Assembly (NCBI RefSeq): GCF_900604335.1
Contig: NZ_UWOD01000002.1
Location: 1,054,001 to 1,118,000 of the forward strand
DNA length: 64,000 nt
DNA from: Intestinibacillus sp. Marseille-P6563
GTDB lineage: Bacteria; Bacillota; Clostridia; Oscillospirales; Butyricicoccaceae
Direction: 5' to 3'
Within the stretch, counting starts at the first letter, position 1; each line of letters begins with the position of its first letter. Made by a program: the position numbers and the translations under genes. Of the stretch, positions 53,520 through 62,489 are shown in pieces. The notes beneath the pieces were generated by a model. It was not told where the DNA came from. It saw only the letters and a program-made list of their open reading frames with translations, and ran no database searches.

Positions 53520-54185
53520 TCATTCAGAAATTTTCCCATCCTCAATACGGACGATCCGATCCGCGAGCTGGGCGATCTCGTTGTTATGGGTAATCATTAC
53601 AAGGGTCTGGTGAAATTTCTGGCTGCTTACTTTCAGCAGGCCAAGAACATCACTGCTTGTCCGGCTGTCAAGGTTGCCCGTCGGCTCGTCCGCCAGCACA
53701 ATCGCCGGTTTCGATACCAGAGCGCGTGCAATCGCCACGCGCTGCTGCTGGCCGCCGGAGAGATTATTCGGCATATTGTTCAGCCTATCTTCCAGGCCCA
53801 ACATCCGAACAACTTCCTGCATATAGTTTTTGTCCACCTGATCGCCGTCCAATTCCACCGGCAGAACAATGTTTTCATAGACATTGAGGACAGGGACAAG
53901 ATTGTAGTTCTGAAAGATAAAGCCGATTTTCCGTCTGCGGAAAATAGTAAGCTGCTCGTCTTTCAGGGTGGACAGGTCTTTTCCATCCACAATGACCTTG
54001 CCGGAAGTAGGGACATCCAAACCGCCGATCATGTTCAGCAGCGTGGATTTACCGCTGCCGGATGTGCCGACAATGGCGACAAATTCCCCATGTTCCACTG
54101 AAAGGGAAACGCCGTCCAGCGCCTTTGTAATGTTCGGTTTTTCACCATAGTATTTTTTTAAATCTGTTGTCTGTAAAATAGGCAT
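53520..54185 (-). CDS. ABC transporter ATPase (LolD/MacB/BceA type)
   Basis: This 221-residue ATPase has Walker [10 protein letters not shown], the signature [15 protein letters not shown] and Walker [14 protein letters not shown]. The ATG at 54185 follows AAAGGTGG; a longer frame to 54230 is rejected. The permease starts 13 bp further on. Pairing with a two-component system just upstream is typical for peptide-antibiotic sensing and export modules. Confidence 0.94.
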   Translation of the reverse strand: MPILQTTDLKKYYGEKPNITKALDGVSLSVEHGEFVAIVGTSGSGKSTLLNMIGGLDVPTSGKVIVDGKDLSTLKDEQLTIFRRRKIGFIFQNYNLVPVLNVYENIVLPVELDGDQVDKNYMQEVVRMLGLEDRLNNMPNNLSGGQQQRVAIARALVSKPAIVLADEPTGNLDSRTSSDVLGLLKVSSQKFHQTLVMITHNNEIAQLADRIVRIEDGKISE

Positions 54186-54304
54186 AAGTTCTACCACCTT
54201 TCTTTTTGATGGTTCCATTGTAAAACGCAATCCTCACAGAAATGTCACGGCGGTTCTTGAATTTCCCCTTAAAACGCCTTGAAATGTCACAATCCTGTGA
54301 CATT

Positions 54305-55336
54305 TCAAGAGTGAGGCAGGAACACAGAGAAAGTGGAGCCGGTGCCGAGTTCCGAAGATACGCGGATAAAGCCGCCTTGCCGGGTGATAATTTCACGGGC
54401 CAGATACAAACCAATCCCAATACCGGGGGCGTCATGTACGCTGCTTTCACGATAAAAACGCTTGAAAATCGTTCCTTGATGTTGTTCTGGAATACCAATG
54501 CCGGTATCAGAAATATCAATCTTCACATACATTTCCCAACACACAACAGCCACATGGACTTTCCCGCCCTCTGGTGTGTACTTCACCGCATTATCCAGAA
54601 TGTTGAACAGGGCTTCGGTTGTCCATTTCCGATCATGGGCCGCAGTTACCGTTTCCGGGCAATCCACCGTGACCGCAATCTTTTTCTGCTCTGCGTTCAG
54701 CAGAATACCGCCCAGCGCCGCAGCGAGAGTATCATAGATGGTCTGCGGCTTCGGCTCCAAAGCAATCACCCCGGCTTCCAGCCGTGATGTTTTAATCATT
54801 GCCTGCATGAGAAAATCCAGCTTGTCTAACTGGCTGTCCATTGCCAGAAGAAATTCTCTCTGCTTTTCCGGCGTTACAGTTTGTTCCAACAAAGTGGCGT
54901 CAAGCATTTTTAGGTTTGCAATCGGCGTTTTGACCTGATGGGAGATGTCCGAAATCAATTCCTGCAAGTCGGCCCGTTCCTTTGCAATACTGCTTTTGCT
55001 TTCCCGCAGCACTTCATAGAGCCGGGAAAGCCGGTGCTGGATTTTATAAAACAGGTTTTCTTCCTCTGTGTACTGCGGCGGGGCCTGATCTGATGACATC
55101 ATATCATCCAGCAGCTTGCACAGAGCGTCCGAAAACAGCGTTAATTTCCGACGCACAAAGGCCAGAAAAGCAGCCATACACCCGGCAACGAAAATCGCAT
55201 AAAGTAATCCACAGCATAGCGCCAATACGTTCCCTGTTAAAAAGTATATGGTACATGGCATAGCGAACGAAAGCAGGAAAAGAGCTGCACACACGACCAT
55301 ACACACTTTATTGACCGAGAGTTTTTCCGTCCTCAT
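54305..55336 (-). CDS. Sensor histidine kinase of the ABC module
   Basis: A 343-residue kinase with two N-terminal helices separated by almost no outer loop (residues 10-34 and 38-60), the intramembrane-sensing layout of BceS-like kinases. His133 in ISDISHQVKTPI is the phospho-acceptor; N, G1 (DTGIGIPE) and G2 boxes follow. The start overlaps the regulator stop by 4 bp. It probably senses through the ABC permease. Confidence 0.92.
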   Translation of the reverse strand: MRTEKLSVNKVCMVVCAALFLLSFAMPCTIYFLTGNVLALCCGLLYAIFVAGCMAAFLAFVRRKLTLFSDALCKLLDDMMSSDQAPPQYTEEENLFYKIQHRLSRLYEVLRESKSSIAKERADLQELISDISHQVKTPIANLKMLDATLLEQTVTPEKQREFLLAMDSQLDKLDFLMQAMIKTSRLEAGVIALEPKPQTIYDTLAAALGGILLNAEQKKIAVTVDCPETVTAAHDRKWTTEALFNILDNAVKYTPEGGKVHVAVVCWEMYVKIDISDTGIGIPEQHQGTIFKRFYRESSVHDAPGIGIGLYLAREIITRQGGFIRVSSELGTGSTFSVFLPHS

Positions 55337-56016
55337 TTGTTACCGCCCCCAATCCACATATATCCCATGCCGTAGACGGTTTTGATATAGGCATGGCCTG
55401 GATTTTCAATTTTGCTTCGTACCCGGCTGATTGTGGAAGTCAGCGCGTGTTCATCCACAAAATTCCCGTCAATATCCCACAGCTTTTCCAATAGCACCTG
55501 CCGGGTCAAAACAATCTGCGGATTTTTCGTCAGCACTTTCAAAAGCCGGTATTCCATCGGGGTAAAAGAGATGGTTTCCCCGCCCAGCGTTGCGGTCATT
55601 TCCGTAAAGTTGATAAACAGGTTGCCGTCATTGTAAAAGTCACCGCCAGATTGCTTTCTGATCCGAGCCAGCAATGCAGACACTTTTTTCTGAAATACGC
55701 TCATGGGAAAAGGCTTAGTCACATAATCATCCGCCCCCAGCTCGTAGCCTTTGAGCATATCGCTTTCCATATCGTTTGCCGTCAAGAAGATCACAGCGGT
55801 GTCTGGGTGGCTTTCCTTAATATCCCGGCAAAAATCAAACCCATTGCCGTCCGGCAGATTGATGTCAAGGACAATCAAATCATACTCTTGTTTTCTGCAA
55901 AACCGTTCGGCAACGATTTTTGTCAGGGCAGCATCTACTTCATAGCCTGCGGCAGACAGGTTATAGCAAAGGGTATTATTCAAAAGGCGGTCATCCTCAA
56001 CCACTAATATTTTCAC
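55333..56016 (-). CDS. OmpR-family response regulator of the ABC module
   Basis: A 227-residue regulator with Asp51 (LIVLDINLPDGNGF) as phosphorylation site, the conserved Lys in DDYVTKPF, and a winged-helix domain ending VYGMGYMWIGG. The start is a GTG at 56016, seven nucleotides after AAGGATG. It probably drives the downstream ABC genes; a 119-bp gap before the ATPase gene could hold that promoter. Confidence 0.92.
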   Translation of the reverse strand: MKILVVEDDRLLNNTLCYNLSAAGYEVDAALTKIVAERFCRKQEYDLIVLDINLPDGNGFDFCRDIKESHPDTAVIFLTANDMESDMLKGYELGADDYVTKPFPMSVFQKKVSALLARIRKQSGGDFYNDGNLFINFTEMTATLGGETISFTPMEYRLLKVLTKNPQIVLTRQVLLEKLWDIDGNFVDEHALTSTISRVRSKIENPGHAYIKTVYGMGYMWIGGGNK

Positions 56017-56171
56017 GCGTTCACATCCTTTTTCTTTATAGAGTATCAACCAAATGTCACAGAAACCTCACAGGAAAGCAAGTTCCTTAAAAATATTTTA
56101 TCTCATATCAGGGATAGCAACAAGCAATACGATTTAATTAAGGGTGCGGAGAATATTCCCCGCACCCTTAA

Positions 56172-56525
56172 TCACTCCATGATAATTTCTATAATAACTG
56201 TTTCCTCCGCCTGCACCTTCAGCGTGTTCATCAGCCCCACCCAGCGCATGGGGTCACGGGCTTTCAGTTCCTCGGTGACGCCTGCCGCCTCCATCATGCG
56301 GGGCAGCATGGCGTCCATCCGTTCACGCGCCGCCCGGTCAATCTCCAACAGGTGCGGGTACAGCTTTTCGCTCAAAATCAAGCTGCTGTAAAGGCCGGGC
56401 CGGTGTTCCTTCAGGTAGCGTTGCCGCATACGGCCATACTTGCCGATTGGAGCTTCCGGCTGCTCGGAAAGTTTAAGGTCGGGGATGTAGTAATCTCCGC
56501 AGCGGGTGTAAGTCAATTTGCTCAT
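56172..56525 (-). CDS. Transposon-encoded TnpV-like protein
   Basis: A 117-residue protein starting MSKLTYTRCGDYYIPDL, with IGKYGRMRQRYLKEHRP and WVGLMNTLKVQAEE. It matches the TnpV proteins found next to TnpX recombinases in Tn4451-like elements. AAAGGAGA places the start at the second of two ATGs. Function unknown. Confidence 0.8.
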   Translation of the reverse strand: MSKLTYTRCGDYYIPDLKLSEQPEAPIGKYGRMRQRYLKEHRPGLYSSLILSEKLYPHLLEIDRAARERMDAMLPRMMEAAGVTEELKARDPMRWVGLMNTLKVQAEETVIIEIIME

Positions 56526-56551
56526 GTTCATTCTCCTTTGCACTGTGATGG

Positions 56552-58432
56552 TTAAACTGCGGCACTGGCCGGTAAGGTGGCCTTGCGCGGCTCCTGCCTG
56601 GGTAGCTGACCGGCAGGGATAAAAATGCCTTTTTCCATGTCCTCGGCCCGGATCGCGGCCTTTGCCGCCTCCACCTGGGCCTTGCGCTTGGCGTTGTAGC
56701 GTTCTTCCCATTCCTTCTGCTTGCCATTAGCCTTGCGGCGCAAGTAGTTCTGGTGAAGCCTGTCCTTGCGTTCCTCCTTCTTCCGCAGTTCTTCCTGTTC
56801 CTCCGGGGTCAGGGGAACCGGCTGCAAGGCGGGCGGGATATACCGGCCCACAAAATTGAAGTAGATTTCAACCTCCTGCGTAGTGTCCTGGCTGCCTTTG
56901 CGGGCGCGTTCATGGACAAGAATTTTCTCTACAAACTCGTTGAGCATGGTATTTGTCAGCGTGTCGAAATTCTCATACTTGTCAATCAGGGCTATAAACT
57001 TCTCCGCAGATTTCCGGCTCTGCTCATAGCCGGTAACGGCCTTTTCCAGTTCCGTGATTTCCGCATTGAGAGCGTCCTGCTCTTTGGCATACTGTGCGTC
57101 CAGGGCCTCATACCGGGCGTCCGGCAGCTTGCCCAGGGCATTGTCCTCATAGATTTTGCAAATCAGCTTTTCCAGTTCCCCAGCCCGCTTTTGGGCGGCG
57201 GCCAGCCGTTTCCGTTTCTTGGATATGTCGGCGGTCTGCTGGGCGGCCTGCGTTTCCTGGACGGTGTGGATAAACTCGGCCCGGTCATTCTTGGAATATT
57301 CCGCGATGGCCCGGAGCATATCGGTTATCAAGGTCAGGACAGCCTCGGCCCGGATGCGGTGCTGTGTGCCGCAAAGCGTCCCGCATGGTATTTTGCTGTA
57401 CTGGCTGCAAGTAAACTGTGGGTCACGCTTGCCATTATTGACGCGATGGACATACATCTTGCCGCCGCAGTCGGCGCAGTACATCAGGCCTGTCAGGGGA
57501 TGGGCCTCGCCCCAGCCGTCCGGGTAACGCCTGACATTTGCCCGGATACGCTGCACATTGTCAAAGGTTTCTTGGTCGATAATGGCCTCATGGGTATTCT
57601 CGAAAATCGTCCACTCGCTTTCGTCAACATAGTGGCTTTTCTTGTCCTTGAAGTGCTTGCGGGTTTTGAAATTGATGGTGTGGCCCAGGTATTCCCGCTT
57701 TTTCAGGATGCTCACAATGGTGGATGATCCCCAGCCGTAGGGGTCTTTGACCGGCTTCGTCCTGTTTACTCCTTCGTGAAAGCGTGCCAGATGGACAGCG
57801 GGGATTTCAACCTTTGCCTCGGACAGCAGCTTGGAGATTTGATAGGGGCCGTAGCCCTCCATCGTCAGGGAAAAGATACGGCGTACCACTTCGGCGGCTT
57901 CTTCGTCCACAAGCCAGTGTTCCCGCTTTTCATCCCACAGATAGCCGTAGATAACGGTGCCGGTCAGGTGCTTGCCGCTCATGCCTTTGGATTTGAACAC
58001 GGAGCGGATTTTCCGGCTGGTGTCGCGGGCGTAAAACTCGTTCATAATGTTGCGGAAAGGGGTAAAATCATCATCGCCTTTCAGACTGTCTACACCGTCA
58101 TTGATGGCGATCAGCCGGACACCGCGCTGCCGCAAAATCTCCATGACCTGACCGACTTTCAGATAGTCACGCCCCAGGCGGCTCATGTCTTTGATAACAA
58201 TGGCCTCCACCCGTCCGGCCTCGACTTCCTCCATCATCGCCAGAAAGCCGGGGCGGTCAAAACGGGTTCCTGATACGCCGTCATCGGTGAAGTGGGTGGG
58301 GTTCGGCAGACCATTCCGGCGGGCAAACTCCTCTAACATCTGCTTTTGATGGCTTATGGAGTTACTCTCGCCCTGTAACTCATCATCGCGGCTCAAACGC
58401 TCATACAGAGGGGTGATTTTCTCGTTTCTCAT
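56552..58432 (-). CDS. TnpX-type large serine recombinase (third)
   Basis: A 626-residue recombinase with Ser14 in LYERLSRDDELQG as nucleophile, the recombinase domain with KGMSGKHLTGTVIYGY, a zinc ribbon CADCGGKMYVH, and a long charged tail after FVGRYIPPAL. The ATG at 58432 follows AGGAGG. It lies at the right edge of the 42.5-58.5 kb unit and should excise and insert it. It is intact. Confidence 0.93.
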   Translation of the reverse strand: MRNEKITPLYERLSRDDELQGESNSISHQKQMLEEFARRNGLPNPTHFTDDGVSGTRFDRPGFLAMMEEVEAGRVEAIVIKDMSRLGRDYLKVGQVMEILRQRGVRLIAINDGVDSLKGDDDFTPFRNIMNEFYARDTSRKIRSVFKSKGMSGKHLTGTVIYGYLWDEKREHWLVDEEAAEVVRRIFSLTMEGYGPYQISKLLSEAKVEIPAVHLARFHEGVNRTKPVKDPYGWGSSTIVSILKKREYLGHTINFKTRKHFKDKKSHYVDESEWTIFENTHEAIIDQETFDNVQRIRANVRRYPDGWGEAHPLTGLMYCADCGGKMYVHRVNNGKRDPQFTCSQYSKIPCGTLCGTQHRIRAEAVLTLITDMLRAIAEYSKNDRAEFIHTVQETQAAQQTADISKKRKRLAAAQKRAGELEKLICKIYEDNALGKLPDARYEALDAQYAKEQDALNAEITELEKAVTGYEQSRKSAEKFIALIDKYENFDTLTNTMLNEFVEKILVHERARKGSQDTTQEVEIYFNFVGRYIPPALQPVPLTPEEQEELRKKEERKDRLHQNYLRRKANGKQKEWEERYNAKRKAQVEAAKAAIRAEDMEKGIFIPAGQLPRQEPRKATLPASAAV

Positions 58433-58457
58433 GGCTGTACCTCCTGACATGAAAATA

Positions 58458-58515
58458 CTCTAAGTGACTGCTTCACTAACCATGACAAAAACCATGATTA
58501 AGAAGTCACTTAGAG
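58458..58515. repeat. Long palindrome at the right end of the TnpX unit
   Basis: CTCTAAGTGACT and AGTCACTTAGAG are perfect inverted 12-mers. Between them AACCATGAC and AACCATGAT repeat directly. The palindrome lies between the recombinase start and the broken coupling-protein gene, so it is probably the recombinase binding or attachment region, and it could also fold as a hairpin. Confidence 0.6.
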
Positions 58516-58999
58516 CATACAGCTCCCGCCGCCAATTTGTATTTTTTATATTGCTTCACCGCGAAATGGTCGGGGCTGCGTTCTTCCAAATCGGCAAAGA
58601 GCAGATCAACGGGGCTTTGGTATTCCTCGTCGTCCTCGCGTGCTTCGCTTGCATTGATAAGTTCAAGCAGCGTTGTAAAGTTCATTTCCTCGGCGGGGGC
58701 TTCATACCAAATGTAGCCGATCAACGCGCAATATAATAACCTCTCGGCTTTCACCCAAAAATCTTCCGCGCTTTTTTCTCCCTCGCCTTTGGTATTGACA
58801 ATAAGGGTATTGACAACCTTTAACACGTCCTTTTCGCTGCGGATATAGACAAACGGGTTATAGTGCATACTTTTCCGAAAGTTTATCGTATTCAGTACCT
58901 TAATGCGGTAGCCTGCCCGTTGCAGCAGCTTTCCGCACTCGATTAGGACGGTGCCTTTCGGGTCTGTCAAGACATAGGAAGAATGAAGTTGCATTAAAT
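58506..58999 (-). pseudogene. VirD4-type coupling protein, exon 2 (cut at its 3' end)
   Basis: After removal of the group II intron the reading frame continues PNLMQLHSSYVLTDPKGT and runs to QYKKYKLAAG. There it hits the end of the TnpX unit (about 58518) and gains five foreign residues and a stop. The C-terminal half of the protein is absent from the window. Coupling proteins bring the relaxase-DNA complex to the transfer channel, so the outer element should be transfer-defective. Confidence 0.85.
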
Positions 59000-61502
59000 A
59001 TGAGGTAGGCACCCTGCGCCTTGCTGACTTTCATCAGTAGGTTTCAGGGAGCCGCCTCCCAAACCGGACGTACACCTCTCAGCGTATCCGGCTTTCCATG
59101 AATCACCTTGATTCTTTGGTTTCGTGTAAGAGTTCAAAGCAGTCAGGGCAGAGAGCCAGAGATTTTCTTCTCATTTTCAGCATTTTCTGCTCAAATATAT
59201 CCCTGCCTTTCAGCGATTTCAGCGTTCTTACGTGGTGCATACATAAATAGTCTGCATGTTCCCCGCAAATCTCGCATACTCCGGCTTTTATGCGGTTTAC
59301 TATCGTGTGCCTGCTGTCATATTTCCTATAACTCGGCATAACGTCTGCCACATTGTCATAGCCGTCGCTGTGCTTTCTGAATCCATCATGGTAAAATTCG
59401 CAGTATTTACGTCCCTTAGTTGTATCGTATGGGATTCTCAGTACTCCGTTTACCATGTGCCGCTTCTTAATAACACTGACATTCGTTCTGTGCTTTCCTG
59501 CCAGAGTTTTTAACATGCTGTACCGCACCATGTAGTAATACTTGTGCAATGCGCCTACGTTTTCTGCTATCCGATAGAAGTTATATAACCCTCGAATTTC
59601 GGAATTGAAAGTAGACACAATCTCTGCGTCGCTGCGGTTCATCAGGTCTTTCCTTGGCATAGGCCGCCACATTTCTTTGCCTGTGTCATTGTTGCGTTTC
59701 ACCTGTATCGCTCCCCGTTCCATCGCTTTTTTAATCCATTTTTCTTTCGGCATATACAGGAATACTTTTCCATACCACACCCGTTTCATGTCGCCGTTTT
59801 TACAACGCTTCATGTTCTTGGAATGGATTACTTTGAAATCGTACCCCAGATAGCGTACCGGCTTACTGGAATGGGTGACTTTCGTCTTTTCCTCGGACAT
59901 TTCCAAATGCAGTTTTTCTTGGAGAAAGATTTTTACATCTTCCTTGATTTTTTCTGCGTCCTTTTTGGAGCCGATAACGCCGATTACAAAATCATCGGCG
60001 TAACGGTTGTACTGGATTTTCTTGAAGCCTTCCTCAAACGGATTGTAATAGTGCTGATTCATCTTCTTCCTTCTGGAATCCTTAAATTCTTTTACCAGTT
60101 CAGGAGTTGATTTTTCTGCGCCCATTAACGCTTTACGTGCCTTTCTGTATCTCCGGGACGCCCGCTCGTATTCTCTGGTCGTCCTTCTGCGTTCTGGCTC
60201 GCAATCATACTTTTCTTTGTATTCCTGCATATAGTTGTCCAGTTCGCTGAGGTAGATGTTTGCACATATCGGACTGATACCGCTGCCCTGCGGAACACCG
60301 GAGTAGGTGCAGTTGTACTGCCATTGTTCCATATATCCGGCTTTCAGGAACTTCCAGATTAGACCGATAAAAGCCTCGTCTGAAATCCTTTTCCGCAGTA
60401 ATTCAACCAACACATGATGGTCGAAGTTATCAAAGCACGCCTTAATGTCTCCCTCGACAATCCATGTAACACCTGTGAAGTTTTTCTTCACTTGCGTAAG
60501 TGCCGTGTGACAGCTTCTTTTTGGTCTGAAACCGTGTGAATTGTTGCTGAATGTCGGCTCATAGATTGCTTCAAGAATCATTCTGACCACTTCCTGCACT
60601 AACTTATCATCAGTAGAAGTGATTCCCAACGGGCGAAGTTTCCCGTTCTTTTTAGGAATGTACTTTCTTTTTGCAGGCTTTGGCTGATATGTCCTGTTGC
60701 GTATGGATTCAATAATCCGGTTAATTCTCGGCAGGCTCATGTTGTCCAGCGTCTGCCCGTCTACCCCCTGCGTCATGCTCCCCTGCGACTTCGCAATGTT
60801 CGCATATGCAAGGAGATAGAACTCTGGATTGTATAGGTTGCGATATAATCTTTCATATTTGTAGTTACTTACACTTGCCTTTTCTTCAAGGCTTTTCAAG
60901 ACATGAATCGGATTTCTCATAGTGTCTCACACACCATCCTTTCTGTTTTGAAAATGATTCACTGTTCCCCTTTGCCATGTAGACGGCTTTCCCGTCCGCA
61001 GACTACTATGGGAACTCTGTTGCCATGGTGAATATTCAGAACCCCGCATTTCAGCGTTTTCATAGCCTTTCGGCATTTCACTTTAGGCAATCCCCGTTTA
61101 GTACGGTATAAACAAGCGTTCCACGTTGTCGGTATGTGACGTTCGCCTTTTTCCACTTTCCCGTGGCTGAACCTGCTCCGAGTATCAGCAGCCGCATAGC
61201 CAAACAATGCGACTGTCAGGAACACTGACGAGTACAACCTCTCTACGTCAGGGGTACGCTCTTGGTCCCGATTTCAGGCTGTCATTCAAGCAGTCTAGCT
61301 TCCATCCTCATACGTGGATTTTCATTCCGTCACGCCGGCGCTTCTGAGGCTTCAGCGCCCCGTGTCCTCCGTCATGCTATGGTCGCCCTCCGGTTTCCCT
61401 TTTGGGGTAAGACGGGGAATGATAGGTTGCGGCACAATGCCGCTTGATACTTTTACCTACTACTTGCTCAAGGTAGGATTTATACCGCCCTTACGGGCGC
61501 AC
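59000..61502 (-). mobile_element. Group II intron within the coupling-protein gene
   Basis: On the minus strand the intron starts GTGCGCCC and ends CCTCAT. The catalytic domain V lies at about 59058-59095 (AGCCGGATACGCTGAGAGG, then GTACGTCCGGTTT). Exact joining of 61503 to 58999 restores VKPNLMQ in the coupling protein, which fixes both boundaries. It is inserted after the first base of an Asn codon, just past the Walker A motif. The 5' ribozyme domains occupy 60921-61502. Confidence 0.88.
59103..60920 (-). CDS. ltrA: Group II intron reverse transcriptase/maturase
   Basis: A 605-residue intron-encoded protein. The reverse transcriptase has the catalytic YADD in RYADDFVIG and GVPQGSGISP in motif 4. 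The maturase domain X follows, and the C-terminus has an HNH endonuclease, CEICGEHADYLCMHHV and CPDCFELLH. All parts look intact, so splicing and retrohoming are plausible. The frame starts in domain IV of the intron. Confidence 0.94.
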   Translation of the reverse strand: MRNPIHVLKSLEEKASVSNYKYERLYRNLYNPEFYLLAYANIAKSQGSMTQGVDGQTLDNMSLPRINRIIESIRNRTYQPKPAKRKYIPKKNGKLRPLGITSTDDKLVQEVVRMILEAIYEPTFSNNSHGFRPKRSCHTALTQVKKNFTGVTWIVEGDIKACFDNFDHHVLVELLRKRISDEAFIGLIWKFLKAGYMEQWQYNCTYSGVPQGSGISPICANIYLSELDNYMQEYKEKYDCEPERRRTTREYERASRRYRKARKALMGAEKSTPELVKEFKDSRRKKMNQHYYNPFEEGFKKIQYNRYADDFVIGVIGSKKDAEKIKEDVKIFLQEKLHLEMSEEKTKVTHSSKPVRYLGYDFKVIHSKNMKRCKNGDMKRVWYGKVFLYMPKEKWIKKAMERGAIQVKRNNDTGKEMWRPMPRKDLMNRSDAEIVSTFNSEIRGLYNFYRIAENVGALHKYYYMVRYSMLKTLAGKHRTNVSVIKKRHMVNGVLRIPYDTTKGRKYCEFYHDGFRKHSDGYDNVADVMPSYRKYDSRHTIVNRIKAGVCEICGEHADYLCMHHVRTLKSLKGRDIFEQKMLKMRRKSLALCPDCFELLHETKESR

Positions 61503-61983
61503 TAGGCTTTACGAAAAACCTTGTTTTTCCGCTGCCGCTGCCGCCGATCACCACGACGTTTTTATTTCTCGCGTATTTCGGCTGCTTCGGGCGGCTGTTC
61601 ATGGTAAGCCGTTCGGTCTGCGTCAAAATGATGTTGTTCTGAAAATCCGGGTCGATATAGGGCTTTATATCTTCGGCGTTGCCCCAACGTGCGCTGCCGT
61701 ATTCTGCGCCCTTGCGGTATTTCTTCGCGTTTTTCCCTTTGACATAGACAATCAGACGGATAACCACCGCACCGACAATGCCGATAAGCAAATCCAGCGG
61801 GTGAACGCTCGGCAAGGCATTTGAAAACGCTTCGGAAAATCCCTGTGTGATATTGAGTATCTTTTCGGAAATATCCGCGCCGGGGGCAAGCCGCACCGCC
61901 TGTCCCACCTTATCAAAGAGATAGACAAAGAACACATAGGGGATATTCGGGATTATCAGCTTTTTGTAGTTTATCTGCTTCAT
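61503..61983 (-). pseudogene. VirD4-type coupling protein, exon 1
   Basis: About 160 residues contain two N-terminal membrane helices (VFFVYLFDKVG region and LLIGIVGAVVIRLIVYV), the motif YGSARWG and the Walker A GGSGSGKTRFFVKP. The intron begins one base into the next codon. The ATG overlaps the PcfB stop by 4 bp. Together with exon 2 it would make the ATP-binding half of a TraG/VirD4 protein. Confidence 0.88.
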
Positions 61984-62453
61984 ATCTCGCGCCCCCTGTC
62001 TATTTTCTTTACCTTGTCGCGGGCGGCGTTAAGCTGCTTCGCCTTGTCCTTTGCTGCGGCAAGGGCTTTGCGGATAGAGGGCTTTTTATCCCTAATCAGC
62101 TTCTTTGCGGAAAACTCTTGAAACGCTGCGGTCATAACGTCCGCGTCCCTGCCTTTGAAAAACACAAGGTAACGGGTCTGTTCGCCCTTAACCTTTTTCA
62201 AAGAAAAATCTATGTTGTACTTCTTCGCGGTACTCTCAAAGGCTTTGATATTGCTGTCGGTGATCTCGATGTTGGAAACACCCGCATTTTGCTTCATAAG
62301 CTGCCGCATGGTCTGTTTCCCATGCGGGGCTTTGCTTTTCTGCTCCAAAAACTTTTGGATTGCTTTCTGCAACGCCTGTTCGGTAAGCCTTGCCGCGCCT
62401 TTTCCCACGTTGACGGATAGGGCAATCGTTTTTTGGGTTACTTCCTCCTGCAA
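61980..62453 (-). CDS. PcfB family protein
   Basis: A 157-residue protein of the DUF3801/PcfB type, with GKQTMRQLMKQNAGVSNIEI and DFSLKKVKGEQTRYLVFFKG. PcfB acts with the PcfC coupling protein in enterococcal conjugation, and it is likewise adjacent to the coupling gene here. The start is a TTG at 62453, eight nucleotides after AAAGGAG. Confidence 0.85.
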   Translation of the reverse strand: MQEEVTQKTIALSVNVGKGAARLTEQALQKAIQKFLEQKSKAPHGKQTMRQLMKQNAGVSNIEITDSNIKAFESTAKKYNIDFSLKKVKGEQTRYLVFFKGRDADVMTAAFQEFSAKKLIRDKKPSIRKALAAAKDKAKQLNAARDKVKKIDRGREI

Positions 62454-62489
62454 GGTATCAACTCCTTTCCCGGTAAACTGCGGCTATGC

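Noticed and set aside
42508-58518. Precise left end of the TnpX unit
   Set aside because: No copy of the right-end palindrome or of the missing coupling-protein sequence was found on the left, so I did not annotate a boundary.
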